A stretch of DNA of 64,000 nt, taken from positions 310,001-374,000 of the forward strand of contig JAAOZP010000017.1 in NCBI GenBank assembly GCA_011605725.1, read 5' to 3'. The translations under genes and the position numbers were made by a program. The DNA is from Nitrososphaerota archaeon. GTDB taxonomy: Archaea; Thermoproteota; EX4484-205; JAAOZP01. The notes beneath the pieces are model-generated. The model saw nothing but the letters and a program-made list of their open reading frames with translations, did not search any database and was not told the origin of the DNA. Shown one piece after another: positions 27,351-35,998 of the stretch; position 1 is the first letter of the stretch; each line of letters opens with the position of its first letter.

Positions 27351-28469
27351 CTAGATCAACCCGGCTATTATCGCAACGCCTACTATTAAGAGCAGGACGC
27401 CTGCCAGAAGCCTCATGTATCTCCTCTTCTCAATCCTCCAAGCGTCAATCTCAATAACGCTTCTGCCAAAGTACACTATTAGGAGTATCGCTGCGAGCGG
27501 TAGGATGAATATCAGATTGTAAAGGAGGAGTAGGAGAAAGACTTCAAGCGTCAAGCCTATTTTAGAAAGCAGGTATAGTATTGTTATGTATATTCCACCC
27601 GTGCACGGGAGTTCAACCATCGAGACAGCCATGCCGACTAGGAATCCTCCGCCAATGCTCATCGTCTCCGAATACTTGCCTAGGATTCTGGTTAGGGCCC
27701 CGGGCTGCTCAAGGCTTAAGCCCCTTCCGTAGTAGAAGAACTCTTTAAACTCTAGAATGCTGAACAGGATGGCTGCTGAACCCACGATGTAGCGTAGCAG
27801 GCTTCTGAACGAGGCTGTGCTAATTACGTACAGCAAGCCTATTCCTGCAGCCAGGTAGGACGCCATAACGCCTATGATGAAGGCTCCGCAAGTAGTCAGC
27901 ATTCTCCTCGACGAGCCTGCTTGAAGAGAGTATGTGATGAGTAGAACAATCGTCGCGAATGCGCACGGGTTCAACGAGTCTATGAAGGCCGCGACGACCA
28001 CGCTGACCAGTGAAGGCAGAGTTACGGTAGGCTTATGCTGCTCAATAAAAGCCGTTATTATTTCCCCAGCCTTGTCGCGGTATTCACGGCCATGGCTATA
28101 CTCAAGAATTGCCTCCTCAAGATTTTGAACGATCTCCTTCTCTCCAACCAGACACGTGTCTCCTATGAAGACTGTCGGAACCTCGCGAAGCTCCTCCGTT
28201 ATGTTGAAGCCTTCGGCGAGAGCAATGAATAACTCTATACCCGTATCATTATTAGAGATGTCGAACCTTTTGAAAATCACTTCAGGATATCTCGTCTTAA
28301 TGCTGCTGATATAGTTTTCAACCCTAGCGCAATGCTCACACCCCTCAACGACAAAGAAGTAGACAGTTATGGTTTGAGGCGAAGCGAGGACTATTAGGCG
28401 AGCAGCCAATAGTAGAGTCATTAAAACAGTCAGAAGCACCGGAGGATTTAGAGAGGAGGAACGGGTCAA
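27351..28469 (-). CDS. Thioredoxin-like domain fused to a CcdA/DsbD-type membrane domain
   Basis: A 372-residue protein that likely carries reducing equivalents across the membrane. After a signal-like segment, residues about 35-130 form a glutaredoxin/thioredoxin fold with FVVEGCEHCARV (CxxC) and cis-Pro VPTVFIGD. From about 150 a CcdA-type domain of six helices follows, with the family motifs LNPCAFATIVLL and MVELPCTGGIYI that hold the paired transmembrane cysteines. The next gene upstream ends 11 nt away on the same strand. Confidence 0.87.
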   Translation of the reverse strand: MTRSSSLNPPVLLTVLMTLLLAARLIVLASPQTITVYFFVVEGCEHCARVENYISSIKTRYPEVIFKRFDISNNDTGIELFIALAEGFNITEELREVPTVFIGDTCLVGEKEIVQNLEEAILEYSHGREYRDKAGEIITAFIEQHKPTVTLPSLVSVVVAAFIDSLNPCAFATIVLLITYSLQAGSSRRMLTTCGAFIIGVMASYLAAGIGLLYVISTASFRSLLRYIVGSAAILFSILEFKEFFYYGRGLSLEQPGALTRILGKYSETMSIGGGFLVGMAVSMVELPCTGGIYITILYLLSKIGLTLEVFLLLLLYNLIFILPLAAILLIVYFGRSVIEIDAWRIEKRRYMRLLAGVLLLIVGVAIIAGLI

Positions 28470-28480
28470 GATTAGGACCC

Positions 28481-29368
28481 TTATTTTAAAACGAATGTTC
28501 TAGTCACGTTTAGGCTAAACGTGTTGCATCGAATAACGCATGAAAGATTGTTCAGCCCGGTTGAAATCCCGTAGCAAGGCGAGCATGGAATATCAATAAT
28601 GAATGATTTAGAGTTAAAGCCTTTTTCAACATTAATCTGTAGAACTCCCGACGGGTTAATCCATTTGTTGTTCACAACATACCCTTTGTAACGACTCTTA
28701 AAGCCGAATATTTCAATATTGATGCTGCCGAGCTTCCGGCTGCTGAGCACAATTATCGTAAAGTTAACCTCGCCTTCAGACAACTGGTATTCTTCTCTAT
28801 CGGTTAGAGCAGAGAGAACAACCGTCAAGCCTTCTTGAGAATAGAGACTGGTGGCGTAGGAGTTAAGCCTTGAGAGATACTTATTAGCGCCTTCAACCGT
28901 TCCTATAATCTCTAAACATGTTTCAGCCAAGCTACGGTTTATAAGCCAGTAGGAGAAGAATTCTGAAACGCTTTGGTTATAACTGTTTCCATCAGCCATG
29001 TAGCTATACTTGCCGTCGAAGAGAAAAGCACTATCGAAGTCGGTCGTGTTAGCAAGCTTCATCAGTTTATGGATTCTTTCAAACCTCTGCTGCTCACGCA
29101 AATACTGAGTATAGTCTAGACTATTGTTTAGCAGCCAGTGTGAGAAGAAGTCTAGGACACTCTGGTTATATTTTCCATCAGAAGCAAGATAGCTATATTT
29201 CTCGTCGAACAGGGAAGCCTTAGCGTAATCAGTAGTGTTAGCGTACTTCATAAGAGAGGAAATCCTCTCGGAGCGTGAACGATACTCAGCATAGAACTGG
29301 TAGCCGAAATAACCGCCTATGATAAATACGATTAAAAATACCGACGCGATTCCAACTCCATGCCGCAT
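28481..29368 (-). CDS. Membrane-anchored secreted protein with tandem repeat
   Basis: A 295-residue protein with an N-terminal membrane anchor (ASVFLIVFIIGGYFGYQFY). Residues about 38-85 and 96-145 are two copies of one unit: LMKYANTTDYAKASLFDEKY and LMKLANTTDFDSAFLFDGKY, each ending FF..WL.N.SL. The C-terminal half is beta-rich with four cysteines (IPCSPCYG and LSCVIRC) that could form disulfides, which fits a neighbour able to handle disulfides (the Trx-CcdA fusion 11 nt downstream). Many NxS/T sites suggest glycosylation. No family is recognised. Confidence 0.65.
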   Translation of the reverse strand: MRHGVGIASVFLIVFIIGGYFGYQFYAEYRSRSERISSLMKYANTTDYAKASLFDEKYSYLASDGKYNQSVLDFFSHWLLNNSLDYTQYLREQQRFERIHKLMKLANTTDFDSAFLFDGKYSYMADGNSYNQSVSEFFSYWLINRSLAETCLEIIGTVEGANKYLSRLNSYATSLYSQEGLTVVLSALTDREEYQLSEGEVNFTIIVLSSRKLGSINIEIFGFKSRYKGYVVNNKWINPSGVLQINVEKGFNSKSFIIDIPCSPCYGISTGLNNLSCVIRCNTFSLNVTRTFVLK

Positions 29369-29518
29369 TCCTTTCCTAAACGTATTCTCCAGAATTATAA
29401 ACTTTTCAACATCTAGACGCTTGCGTCAAAACGAGTGATACGCCGTTAAGCCAAACGGAGCATGCTGGTTTAAAGCGAGAGCACATTAATGAGGCGCCGA
29501 GTCAAGCTTAAATAGCAG

Positions 29519-30097
29519 ATGGTTAAAATGTCCAAGTCTGGAATGTCATATGTTCAGCCAAGACTCCTAGCTAAGAGGGCCGCCTCGCTAGCCGTATTAG
29601 CGGCCCTAGCGATCTCCTCAAACTATGTCCTGATAAGCCTGCCGAATGTTAAGCTTATGGATGCAATAGTTTTCGCGTCAAGCATGGCTATGGGTTTAAG
29701 GTTTGGAGCAGCATTATCAATACTCATATGGATGGTCTACGGGACCTTGAACCCCTATGGGCTTAATCTGCCGACGCTAATAGTTGTTACTCTAAGCGAA
29801 ATGATATACGTATTATTCTCCAAAATACCACCAGCATTAGGATTCAAGACTGCTAAAGCAAACATTCACAATTCTTTAATACTTGCTTCAATAGGGCTTT
29901 TCTCAACCCTAATATACGATCTTTCCACAAACGCTTTCGTAGGGTACTTGTTCTACGGATCTGTTTTAATGGGGCTGGTTACGATGAACTTCCCCATCCC
30001 CATGGGTATTATCCATGAGTTCTCAAACGCATTATTCTTTCCGATTGCTGTGCCAGTCATATACAGGGTTTTGAAAAACAATAATACTGCTGCTTAA
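29519..30097 (+). CDS. Six-helix membrane protein, ECF-transporter S-component-like
   Basis: A 192-residue membrane protein with about six helices. The pattern LMDAIVFASSMAMGLRFGAALSIL followed by a Gly/Pro-rich loop (MVYGTLNPYG) and a conserved Asn-rich end resembles the substrate-binding S components of energy-coupling-factor vitamin transporters. The start could be ATG 29519, 29528 or 29543; a CTTAAATA box at 29507-29514 favours a late start. The DUF4430 gene downstream has a domain often linked to cobalamin-type uptake. The substrate is not known. Confidence 0.55.
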   Translation: MVKMSKSGMSYVQPRLLAKRAASLAVLAALAISSNYVLISLPNVKLMDAIVFASSMAMGLRFGAALSILIWMVYGTLNPYGLNLPTLIVVTLSEMIYVLFSKIPPALGFKTAKANIHNSLILASIGLFSTLIYDLSTNAFVGYLFYGSVLMGLVTMNFPIPMGIIHEFSNALFFPIAVPVIYRVLKNNNTAA

Positions 30098-30266
30098 GTC
30101 GGCTTATGCTGTGAAAAAACTTCACACGTACTCAGATAAGCAGGTTTGCCTTTGACCACCTTTTAATGCTTCACATAGTCCTCTCCGAAAAAGAACGACC
30201 TTCCAGTCCTAAGACAAGGGCATCAACTCCCAGGGAGAGTCGGAGGAGAAAGGGATGAAAGATGGC

Positions 30267-30570
30267 TTAACCGAGTTCTAGCTCTGCTAATACTCTTTCC
30301 TTGAACTTCTTATAATCCTCATTCTCATCGTACAATCTACATATCTTGTATGCGGCGCGAACCGCTCAATCCTCTTTACTATCTCTTCGAACTTCTGGTC
30401 CTCATTCATACCTTTAGAGTCGAATGCCAAGCAGAAATATGTAGCGCGCGTGCTGTTACTCTTGCAAACGAGACGAACAGTGTTCCAATCCTGTGCTCGC
30501 CGAACAGAACTTCAATATTAATCCAGCGTGCGATAGCTTGACTACTCGACGTGGTAGTGCACAATACCAT
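30267..30570 (-). pseudogene. Decayed small gene
   Basis: Coding-like sequence on the minus strand is spread over different frames: INIEVLFGEHRIGTLFVSFA, then ATYFCLAFDSKGMNEDQKFE followed by EIVKRIERF, then AAYKICRLYDENEDYKKFKE and ERVLAELELG to a TAA at 30269. At least two frameshifts separate them. The intact product would be about 100 residues. Family unknown. The rest of the 30098-30670 interval holds nothing clear apart from the promoter of the next gene. Confidence 0.4.
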
Positions 30571-30670
30571 GAATGATGAAAGCCGCTTAACGTGTTAATG
30601 GAAACGATGTTACAGTAAGGTTTAAATAAGGGTTGGATAAATTGACCAACAATATGGAGGGAACGGCAAT

Positions 30671-31165
30671 ATGTCTCAGGCTGCATACTCCAAAAGGTTT
30701 TTGATAATTGTAGTCATCGTCTTCGCATCATTACTCGTTGGAGAAACCTCTTACCTAGTTGGCCTTAGGAGACAGTTGGATATGCTTACGGAGGAGATGG
30801 AGACCCTAGCTAGGAACGTTGAAACAATTACTCTGAAAGTAAGCCTTCTCGTGAAGTATGACAATGGTACCAAGATTTGGTTTAACAATACTCTTGTTCC
30901 AGTCGGCTGGACCCTGTTAAATCTGACTATTTATGCTCTAGGGGGAAACGTGGATTATCAAGTGTATCCTTTCGGTGTTTTCGTCACGGGGATAAACGGT
31001 GTGAGCCAGCATGGGAATTACTACTGGTTCTGGTACAGGTGGGATCCGGAGACGCGGGACTGGGTTCTCGGAGAAACAGGTGCAGACGCGTATGTTCTTA
31101 AGCGTGGCGATGTATTAGCATGGTACTTGGCGGATACTAGCAGTTGGCCTCCTGGTAAGCCTTAA
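30671..31165 (+). CDS. Secreted DUF4430 (transcobalamin-like) domain protein
   Basis: A 164-residue protein with an N-terminal membrane anchor (FLIIVVIVFASLLVGETSYLV), a short coiled coil (about 30-50) and a DUF4430-like domain: VSLLVKYDNGTKIWF, TLLNLTIYALGG, YYWFWYRWDPETRDW and YVLKRGDVLAWYLAD. DUF4430 is the C-terminal fold of transcobalamin-type B12 binders. GGAGGG precedes the ATG and a GGTTTAAATAAG box lies at 30618-30629. It is 20 nt upstream of the DUF4443 gene and probably heads the cofE operon. Confidence 0.7.
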   Translation: MSQAAYSKRFLIIVVIVFASLLVGETSYLVGLRRQLDMLTEEMETLARNVETITLKVSLLVKYDNGTKIWFNNTLVPVGWTLLNLTIYALGGNVDYQVYPFGVFVTGINGVSQHGNYYWFWYRWDPETRDWVLGETGADAYVLKRGDVLAWYLADTSSWPPGKP

Positions 31166-31185
31166 CGTTTTTCTACAGGATCCGT

Positions 31186-31815
31186 ATGTCTATAACTGGT
31201 TTGACCGCGCTGGAGTCTTTGAAAAAGCTTGTTCAAGAGTGTATGGAACATCCTAAGGACTACACTCCTGGCCATGTTCTGCTGACCATTATCCAAACTG
31301 GAGAAGGCTCTGTTTCAAGGGCTAAGCTTCAAAAGCTGCTTGGCTTAGGCGATGGCTCTGTGAGAAGCATGGTTAAATGCATGAAGAAACATGGCTTAAT
31401 CCATACTTCGGCCAGCGGCAGCAGGCTAACCGGTAGGGGGATGAGGATTCTTAGACAAGTGAGGCTTCATGTTCCAGATTTGAGGAAAACCGGTTTAGAC
31501 TACCTATCTGTCGGAAGGGTCAACTATGCGGCTGTGTTGAGAGGCATTGAGCCTCCTGACGTTTTGAAGACTAGGGACATGGCTGTTAGGCTTGGGGGAA
31601 GCGGGGCAGTGCTTCTAACCGTTAGGGAGAAAAGTCTTGAAATACCATGTGTTGCAGAGGATCTTAGAAGCGTCTCGGTGAAAGACCATGAGGAACTTAG
31701 CAAAATGAGCCTTAAAGAAAAGGATTTCATACTTATTGTGGGCGGTGACGATGATTGTTCAGCCTTGAGAGCCTTAGGGTCAATACTTCTAGAGCTGCTC
31801 GTGCGTCAAGCTTAA
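31186..31815 (+). CDS. DUF4443-type winged-helix regulator
   Basis: A 209-residue protein. Residues about 20-90 form a winged helix (VSRAKLQKLLGLGDGSVRSM, KKHGLIHTSASGSRLTGRGM); residues about 105-205 form a ligand-type domain (YAAVLRG..PPDVLKTRDMAV, GAVLLTVREKSLEIPC) resembling DUF4443. Such proteins are archaeal transcription factors. Its position before F420-type genes suggests that it controls this operon in response to an intermediate. Confidence 0.65.
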   Translation: MSITGLTALESLKKLVQECMEHPKDYTPGHVLLTIIQTGEGSVSRAKLQKLLGLGDGSVRSMVKCMKKHGLIHTSASGSRLTGRGMRILRQVRLHVPDLRKTGLDYLSVGRVNYAAVLRGIEPPDVLKTRDMAVRLGGSGAVLLTVREKSLEIPCVAEDLRSVSVKDHEELSKMSLKEKDFILIVGGDDDCSALRALGSILLELLVRQA

Positions 31816-31842
31816 ATCCGAGTGTAGAACATTAGCATCAGG

Positions 31843-32685
31843 TTGACAATAGCCGTTTTAACGCATAAGCCATCTTCATACTCATCCATACGCCTTATGG
31901 AGGAAGCAAGCAGGCTGGGTGTCGGCTGCCACTTAGTCTCGTTCAGCGAAACTGCGCTTATTTTGAAGAAGGGTGTTGTCGAGCTGAGGATCCTCCAGGA
32001 TAAGGGTGTTAGAAGAGTGTTTTCAAGGCCAAAAACCCTGTTAAGCCCCGTCTTTCTGTACGCACTCTCCATAACCAGGATCCTGGAGGAAGAGGGTTTC
32101 TACGTGGTTAACCCGTTTAAAGGCTTCATGAATACTTTGGACAAGATGATCACCTACAGGAACCTATGTTTGAAGAGACTCCCGGTACCTGATTCTTTCT
32201 TCACGTCCTCGCAGGAAAGCGTTAGAGAAAAATCGCCACCCTTCTTCTTAAAGCCGATATACGGCTCAAGGGGTAGGGGAGTCAAGCTTGTTGAAAGCCT
32301 GAAAACTTTTCCCAGCCTTGAAGCTCATGGGGCCTGGGTGGTTCAAGCCCCAGCTAAAGACTCGAATTGGGACCTAAGGCTGCTCGTCTTAGAAAACCAT
32401 GTGCTAGCAGCGATTAAAAGGGTTTCAAACAAGCCTGTTACAAACATATCTCAAGGAGGCTTTGGAGAAGCTTTTGAAGGAGACGGGGAGCTTGCGGAGC
32501 TCGCAGTCAAGGCTTCCGAGGCTTTAAGCTGTGTTTTTGCGGGCATCGACATATCTTTCAAGAATGGTGAAGCTTTTATACTTGACGTTAACCCTCAACC
32601 AGATTTCATGGGCGTGGAGAAAGCTACTGGAGTGAACGTGGCTCGAGAGATAATCCGCCACATGCTTTCCAAGGCAGGAGAATAG
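31843..32685 (+). CDS. RimK-like ATP-grasp ligase, candidate F420 alpha-glutamate ligase CofF
   Basis: A 280-residue ATP-grasp enzyme joining an amino acid to a carboxylate with ATP. Nucleotide-binding features are MNTLDKMITYR, PFFLKPIYGSRGRGVKLVES (glycine-rich loop and Lys) and the metal-binding FILDVNPQPDFMGVEKATG. The start is a TTG at 31843. Placement upstream of cofE suggests CofF, which caps F420-2 with alpha-linked glutamate, but other RimK-like ligases (for example on tetrahydromethanopterin) cannot be excluded. Confidence 0.6.
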   Translation: MTIAVLTHKPSSYSSIRLMEEASRLGVGCHLVSFSETALILKKGVVELRILQDKGVRRVFSRPKTLLSPVFLYALSITRILEEEGFYVVNPFKGFMNTLDKMITYRNLCLKRLPVPDSFFTSSQESVREKSPPFFLKPIYGSRGRGVKLVESLKTFPSLEAHGAWVVQAPAKDSNWDLRLLVLENHVLAAIKRVSNKPVTNISQGGFGEAFEGDGELAELAVKASEALSCVFAGIDISFKNGEAFILDVNPQPDFMGVEKATGVNVAREIIRHMLSKAGE

Positions 32686-32687
32686 TC

Positions 32688-33308
32688 TTGAGAACCACTG
32701 GCCTGGTTATAGCGCTTGGACACGGAAGGGAGGGGTTCGTGGAGCTGAGCCAGCTTGAAGGATTCCCTGTTTTCCTCCATGTTGTCAGGAACATTGGAGA
32801 AGTGGTGGAGGAAGTAGCCCTGGCGGTGGCTAAGGATTTTCAAAACGTTTTTGCCCAGGCTGTTTCGGAATACGGCTTCGAAGAATGCAGCATCCTAGGC
32901 TTAAACAATACTGAAGACTTGTTCAGCACTTTTAAAGAATGCTTGCAGAAGGTTTCGGGAGAGGTTGTTGTCACAGCCCCGGCTAACGCTCCCCTCATAC
33001 CTGTCGACATACTTGCCCTTCTAGTGGAGCTCTGCGAGAAAAGAGATGCTGTGCTGGTTAGGGATGTGAAAGGAGGGGTTGACTGGCTCCTGTCAGCCTA
33101 TAACAGGCGTAGCTTTATGGATCTTGTTGAAGCAAGGAGACCAGCCGGCTTCGAAGAACTCGTAGACGGGTTGAGGAGAGTCATGTATATAGCTCACTCC
33201 GGTTTAAAGGATATTGACCCTCTGCTTCTCACGAATATTAGGGTTACTCGTGCTTCAGACATACCTTTCATAGAGAAGCTCCTTAAAGGGGTCAGAAGGG
33301 GGCGTTGA
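32688..33308 (+). CDS. MobA-like nucleotidyltransferase, candidate CofC
   Basis: A 206-residue protein with the order of a MobA/CobY/CofC nucleotidyltransferase: GLVIALGHGREGFVELSQLE in the place of the usual GG-rich NTP loop, then VVVTAPANAPLIPVDILALL where the metal-binding Asp motif normally sits. Both motifs are degenerate (no clear LAGGxxRRxG and no GDxP), so activity is uncertain. It is tightly coupled to its neighbours (2-nt and 1-nt gaps). In an F420 operon the natural role is CofC, guanylylation of phospholactate or phosphoenolpyruvate. Confidence 0.5.
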   Translation: MRTTGLVIALGHGREGFVELSQLEGFPVFLHVVRNIGEVVEEVALAVAKDFQNVFAQAVSEYGFEECSILGLNNTEDLFSTFKECLQKVSGEVVVTAPANAPLIPVDILALLVELCEKRDAVLVRDVKGGVDWLLSAYNRRSFMDLVEARRPAGFEELVDGLRRVMYIAHSGLKDIDPLLLTNIRVTRASDIPFIEKLLKGVRRGR

Positions 33309-33309
33309 G

Positions 33310-34056
33310 ATGATCAGGATATTCGGGATAAAGTATGACGGCTTCATTAAGAAGGGTGATAACCTTGCTAAAATAACCATAGAGTCACTCCGGAAAGACG
33401 GTGTGCAGGTTGAGAATGGAGACGTGGTTACGCTCACGCATGTCGCGGTTTCAAAAGCAATGGGCTACACGGTTAGGATTAGCGAAGTCAAGCCCAGCCC
33501 CTTGGCGGTAGCGCTTGCAGACAGGCTTTGCAAGCCGCCGGAGGAGGTTGAAATAATACTTAGAGAGAGCAGGGAGATAGTTAGGCTTTCGGGAAGAAGA
33601 ATAATAACTAGAAACAGGGGTGGAATAGTTTGCGCCAATTCAGGCATAGACCTATCTAATGTTGACGGCGGCTTAAGCATGGCTTTTCAACCGAGAAACC
33701 CAGACAGGATCGCTAGGAGGATAAGGAGGCAGTTTCTCGATGAGAATATTGACGTCGGGGTAATAATAACCGACTCTTTTGAAAGACCATTCAGAATAGG
33801 GCAGGTCAACATGGCTATAGGATGCTCAGGAATAGCTCCTATTAAGGATCTTAGGGGTAAGACAGACCTCTTCGGGTATGTTTTAAGGTTTAAAAGAATG
33901 GCGATTGTTGATGAGCTTGCTGCTGCGAGCGAGCTTGTAACAGGCAGTTCTTCAGAAGGCTTCATAGGAGCGTTAATAAAAGGATACTGCTATGAACGCT
34001 CGGATGAGGGTATTAAAAGTATTCTGAGAAGTAGGAAAACAGACTTATTCCTTTAA
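33310..34056 (+). CDS. cofE: Coenzyme F420-0:L-glutamate ligase
   Basis: Adds gamma-linked glutamates to F420-0 using GTP; 248 residues. The CofE pattern is clear: VENGDVVTLTHVAVSKAMG, GGIVCANSGIDLSNV, VIITDSFERPFRIGQVNMAIGCSG and DLRGKTDLFG. Length matches archaeal CofE. The ATG begins 1 nt after the preceding stop. It implies F420-dependent redox enzymes in the cell; cofD is not in this window. Confidence 0.95.
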   Translation: MIRIFGIKYDGFIKKGDNLAKITIESLRKDGVQVENGDVVTLTHVAVSKAMGYTVRISEVKPSPLAVALADRLCKPPEEVEIILRESREIVRLSGRRIITRNRGGIVCANSGIDLSNVDGGLSMAFQPRNPDRIARRIRRQFLDENIDVGVIITDSFERPFRIGQVNMAIGCSGIAPIKDLRGKTDLFGYVLRFKRMAIVDELAAASELVTGSSSEGFIGALIKGYCYERSDEGIKSILRSRKTDLFL

Positions 34057-34118
34057 TCTTTCAAGATCTTAAACCCCATGGGGAAACCGTTAATAATCCT
34101 TAGAACAAGTTGAGAAGC

Positions 34119-34811
34119 ATGGTTGAAGGCGCTCCAGTTATGCATGAAGGAGAACTCATCGGGTTTGTTAAGAAGGAGTATGAGACAGCTAGGCTGATAG
34201 AGGTTATTTTAACCGGCGAGCCTGGGAAGCAGATAGACCTTAATGCTCTTAATGAGACGTTAAAAAGACTCCCTAAGCCTCATAAGACTCTTCCTCCAGA
34301 AGCCGTTGAACTACTGGATGAGGATTCAATAATGGTTAGTAGAGCCTTAGCCAACTCGGTAGCGCTGCCATTCGTCAAACCAGTTATGAAAACCTTGGTT
34401 CCATTAGAAATGTTCAAGCCAATATCTGGAACCAGCCATATTCTTCAGATAGAGGTTCCAAGTAGAGACCTAACTCCCTGGATTGAAGACAGACTTGCAG
34501 GCATACCTGGATTAGCTGGCGAATGGTTCGCGGGCAAGGTTGACGGAATGATAATCAGGAGGAGGCAGGCCTCCATAGAGTCTGTCAGAACAGGAGTGAT
34601 AACTCCGCGCGCCCAAGTATCAGGCGAGTGTTTAACCATATTTGACTTCAACAATGGTTTAAAAACGTTTAAAACGCTTGCCGACATGAATATTCCGATT
34701 ATGTATGGTGACGTAATGCTTGTAGACGGGGTTCTGGAGGAGAAGAAGCTGATTTTAAAGGCGAAGCTTATTTTCCTGATAAGGTCTAGAGAAATGTGGG
34801 TTTTCGACTAG
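34119..34811 (+). CDS. Hypothetical conserved-looking archaeal protein
   Basis: About 230 residues, soluble. The centre has VPLEMFKPISGTSHILQIEV and a pattern of alternating strands to the end (MYGDVMLVDGVLEEKKLILK). No family is recognised; it may contain a small beta-barrel or PUA-like C-terminus, but this is a guess. ATG 34119 is preferred over the TTG at 34110. It ends 4 nt inside the convergent nuclease-like gene. Confidence 0.55.
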   Translation: MVEGAPVMHEGELIGFVKKEYETARLIEVILTGEPGKQIDLNALNETLKRLPKPHKTLPPEAVELLDEDSIMVSRALANSVALPFVKPVMKTLVPLEMFKPISGTSHILQIEVPSRDLTPWIEDRLAGIPGLAGEWFAGKVDGMIIRRRQASIESVRTGVITPRAQVSGECLTIFDFNNGLKTFKTLADMNIPIMYGDVMLVDGVLEEKKLILKAKLIFLIRSREMWVFD

Positions 34812-35449
34812 GAAACTGGTTTCACAATGCTTGCAACGGTTTCAGGGTTCTCTGATAAACTCCCTATCTTCCAAACAGGCAGGATTAAGCAGCCTTCCAA
34901 TACTCTCGCCTCAGAATCCAGGAAAGTAACAACCAGTGGGTAAACAGGCTTCCTAATATTTTCTTTTCCCGTCAAGTACTGGTATAGAAGCCTCGTCCTT
35001 TCGAACTGAAGCCTGGAGGCTGAATGAATGTTGTAGTTTCTCTTAACCCATTGCTTGCAATCTATTGAAATAAGCATGCTCGGGGTTTCAACCAGAACAT
35101 CTATCTCCCTAACAGTCTTTTTAATCCTGAACCTGAAATGCTCCAATACTCTGAATCCTTTCACTCTGAACACCTCTGCGATTACTCTTTCAAACCCCCT
35201 CCAGTTAACCGATTTAAGAACACTCTCAAGGCTGACTCCTGATTCAAGCACTTGTTTAAGAAGCATCAGGAAGCCTTCTGGAAGCACTTTAACCCCCCTG
35301 CTTACCTCCACAGCCCCGCCTTCCTCTGAAAGCAGCTTTAAACATTCAACGTACTCCGAAGCCTCTTTCCTGCATAGGAGCGGCCCCTTCTCCAGAAGCC
35401 TTTTTAAAAGTTTGAGACAGTTTTTCCCCCAACTTTCTTCCCGCGACAT
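34808..35449 (-). CDS. PD-(D/E)XK nuclease-like protein (Mrr/Hjc type)
   Basis: A 213-residue protein. The C-terminal half has the restriction-endonuclease-like core: WRGFERVIAEVFRVKGFRV (Glu), VREIDVLVE (Asp) and LISIDCKQW (D-x-K-like), the order and spacing of Mrr and Hjc nucleases. The N-terminal 90 residues are helical and may bind DNA. It is a lone gene without a methyltransferase partner, so a repair or recombination role is as likely as restriction. Confidence 0.65.
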   Translation of the reverse strand: MSREESWGKNCLKLLKRLLEKGPLLCRKEASEYVECLKLLSEEGGAVEVSRGVKVLPEGFLMLLKQVLESGVSLESVLKSVNWRGFERVIAEVFRVKGFRVLEHFRFRIKKTVREIDVLVETPSMLISIDCKQWVKRNYNIHSASRLQFERTRLLYQYLTGKENIRKPVYPLVVTFLDSEARVLEGCLILPVWKIGSLSENPETVASIVKPVS

Positions 35450-35461
35450 GCTGGAGGTAGG

Positions 35462-35980
35462 ATGAGGAAGAATTATATTTATGGTTTGAAGCGTAGAACC
35501 GTGTTGAACGCTGCCTGGATACTGATCCTTACAGCCTTGCTGACGCGTCTCGATACGACGGGAAGCAATGGTGAAGTCTACATTACCGTAGTGTTGAAAG
35601 TCACTCCTTTTGAGCCTCTTGGGAAAACCGATTTCAAAGTCTATGTAAACGGTTCTTCAAGCCTATTCGGGGTTGAGCTTAAAGTAAGCCCTTCAGAACC
35701 CCTGGTTTTTAAAGTCCCTAAGGGAAGCTATCTAAGGATAAGCGGGGAACTGGAGATCGCTGGCGACTATGGTTTCTGGTATCGGTTGGAAAGCGTTAAC
35801 GGTACTGGCCGATCAATAGAGTTTAAGGCTGATCGCGACTCCACCGTGTATTTAAATTATACTGTTAATCACCTTCTTACGTCACCATATTTTATAGCTG
35901 TCTACTTGCTGTTAGCACTGCTTTTCATGAGAAGGCTCATCATGTCTCCTAAGCAGATAAAAACATTTAAAAAGCAGTGA
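35462..35980 (+). CDS. Hypothetical secreted, membrane-anchored protein
   Basis: A 172-residue protein with an N-terminal signal/anchor (TVLNAAWILILTALLTRL), a beta-rich extracytoplasmic part (VYITVVLKVTPFEPLGKTDF) with several NxS/T sites, and a C-terminal membrane helix (YFIAVYLLLALLFM) with a basic tail. The topology suggests a surface-exposed domain held at both ends. No family is recognised. It is divergent from the nuclease-like gene (12 nt) and 18 nt upstream of the kinase-like gene. Confidence 0.6.
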   Translation: MRKNYIYGLKRRTVLNAAWILILTALLTRLDTTGSNGEVYITVVLKVTPFEPLGKTDFKVYVNGSSSLFGVELKVSPSEPLVFKVPKGSYLRISGELEIAGDYGFWYRLESVNGTGRSIEFKADRDSTVYLNYTVNHLLTSPYFIAVYLLLALLFMRRLIMSPKQIKTFKKQ

Positions 35981-35998
35981 AGGAAATAAAAATGGGAA

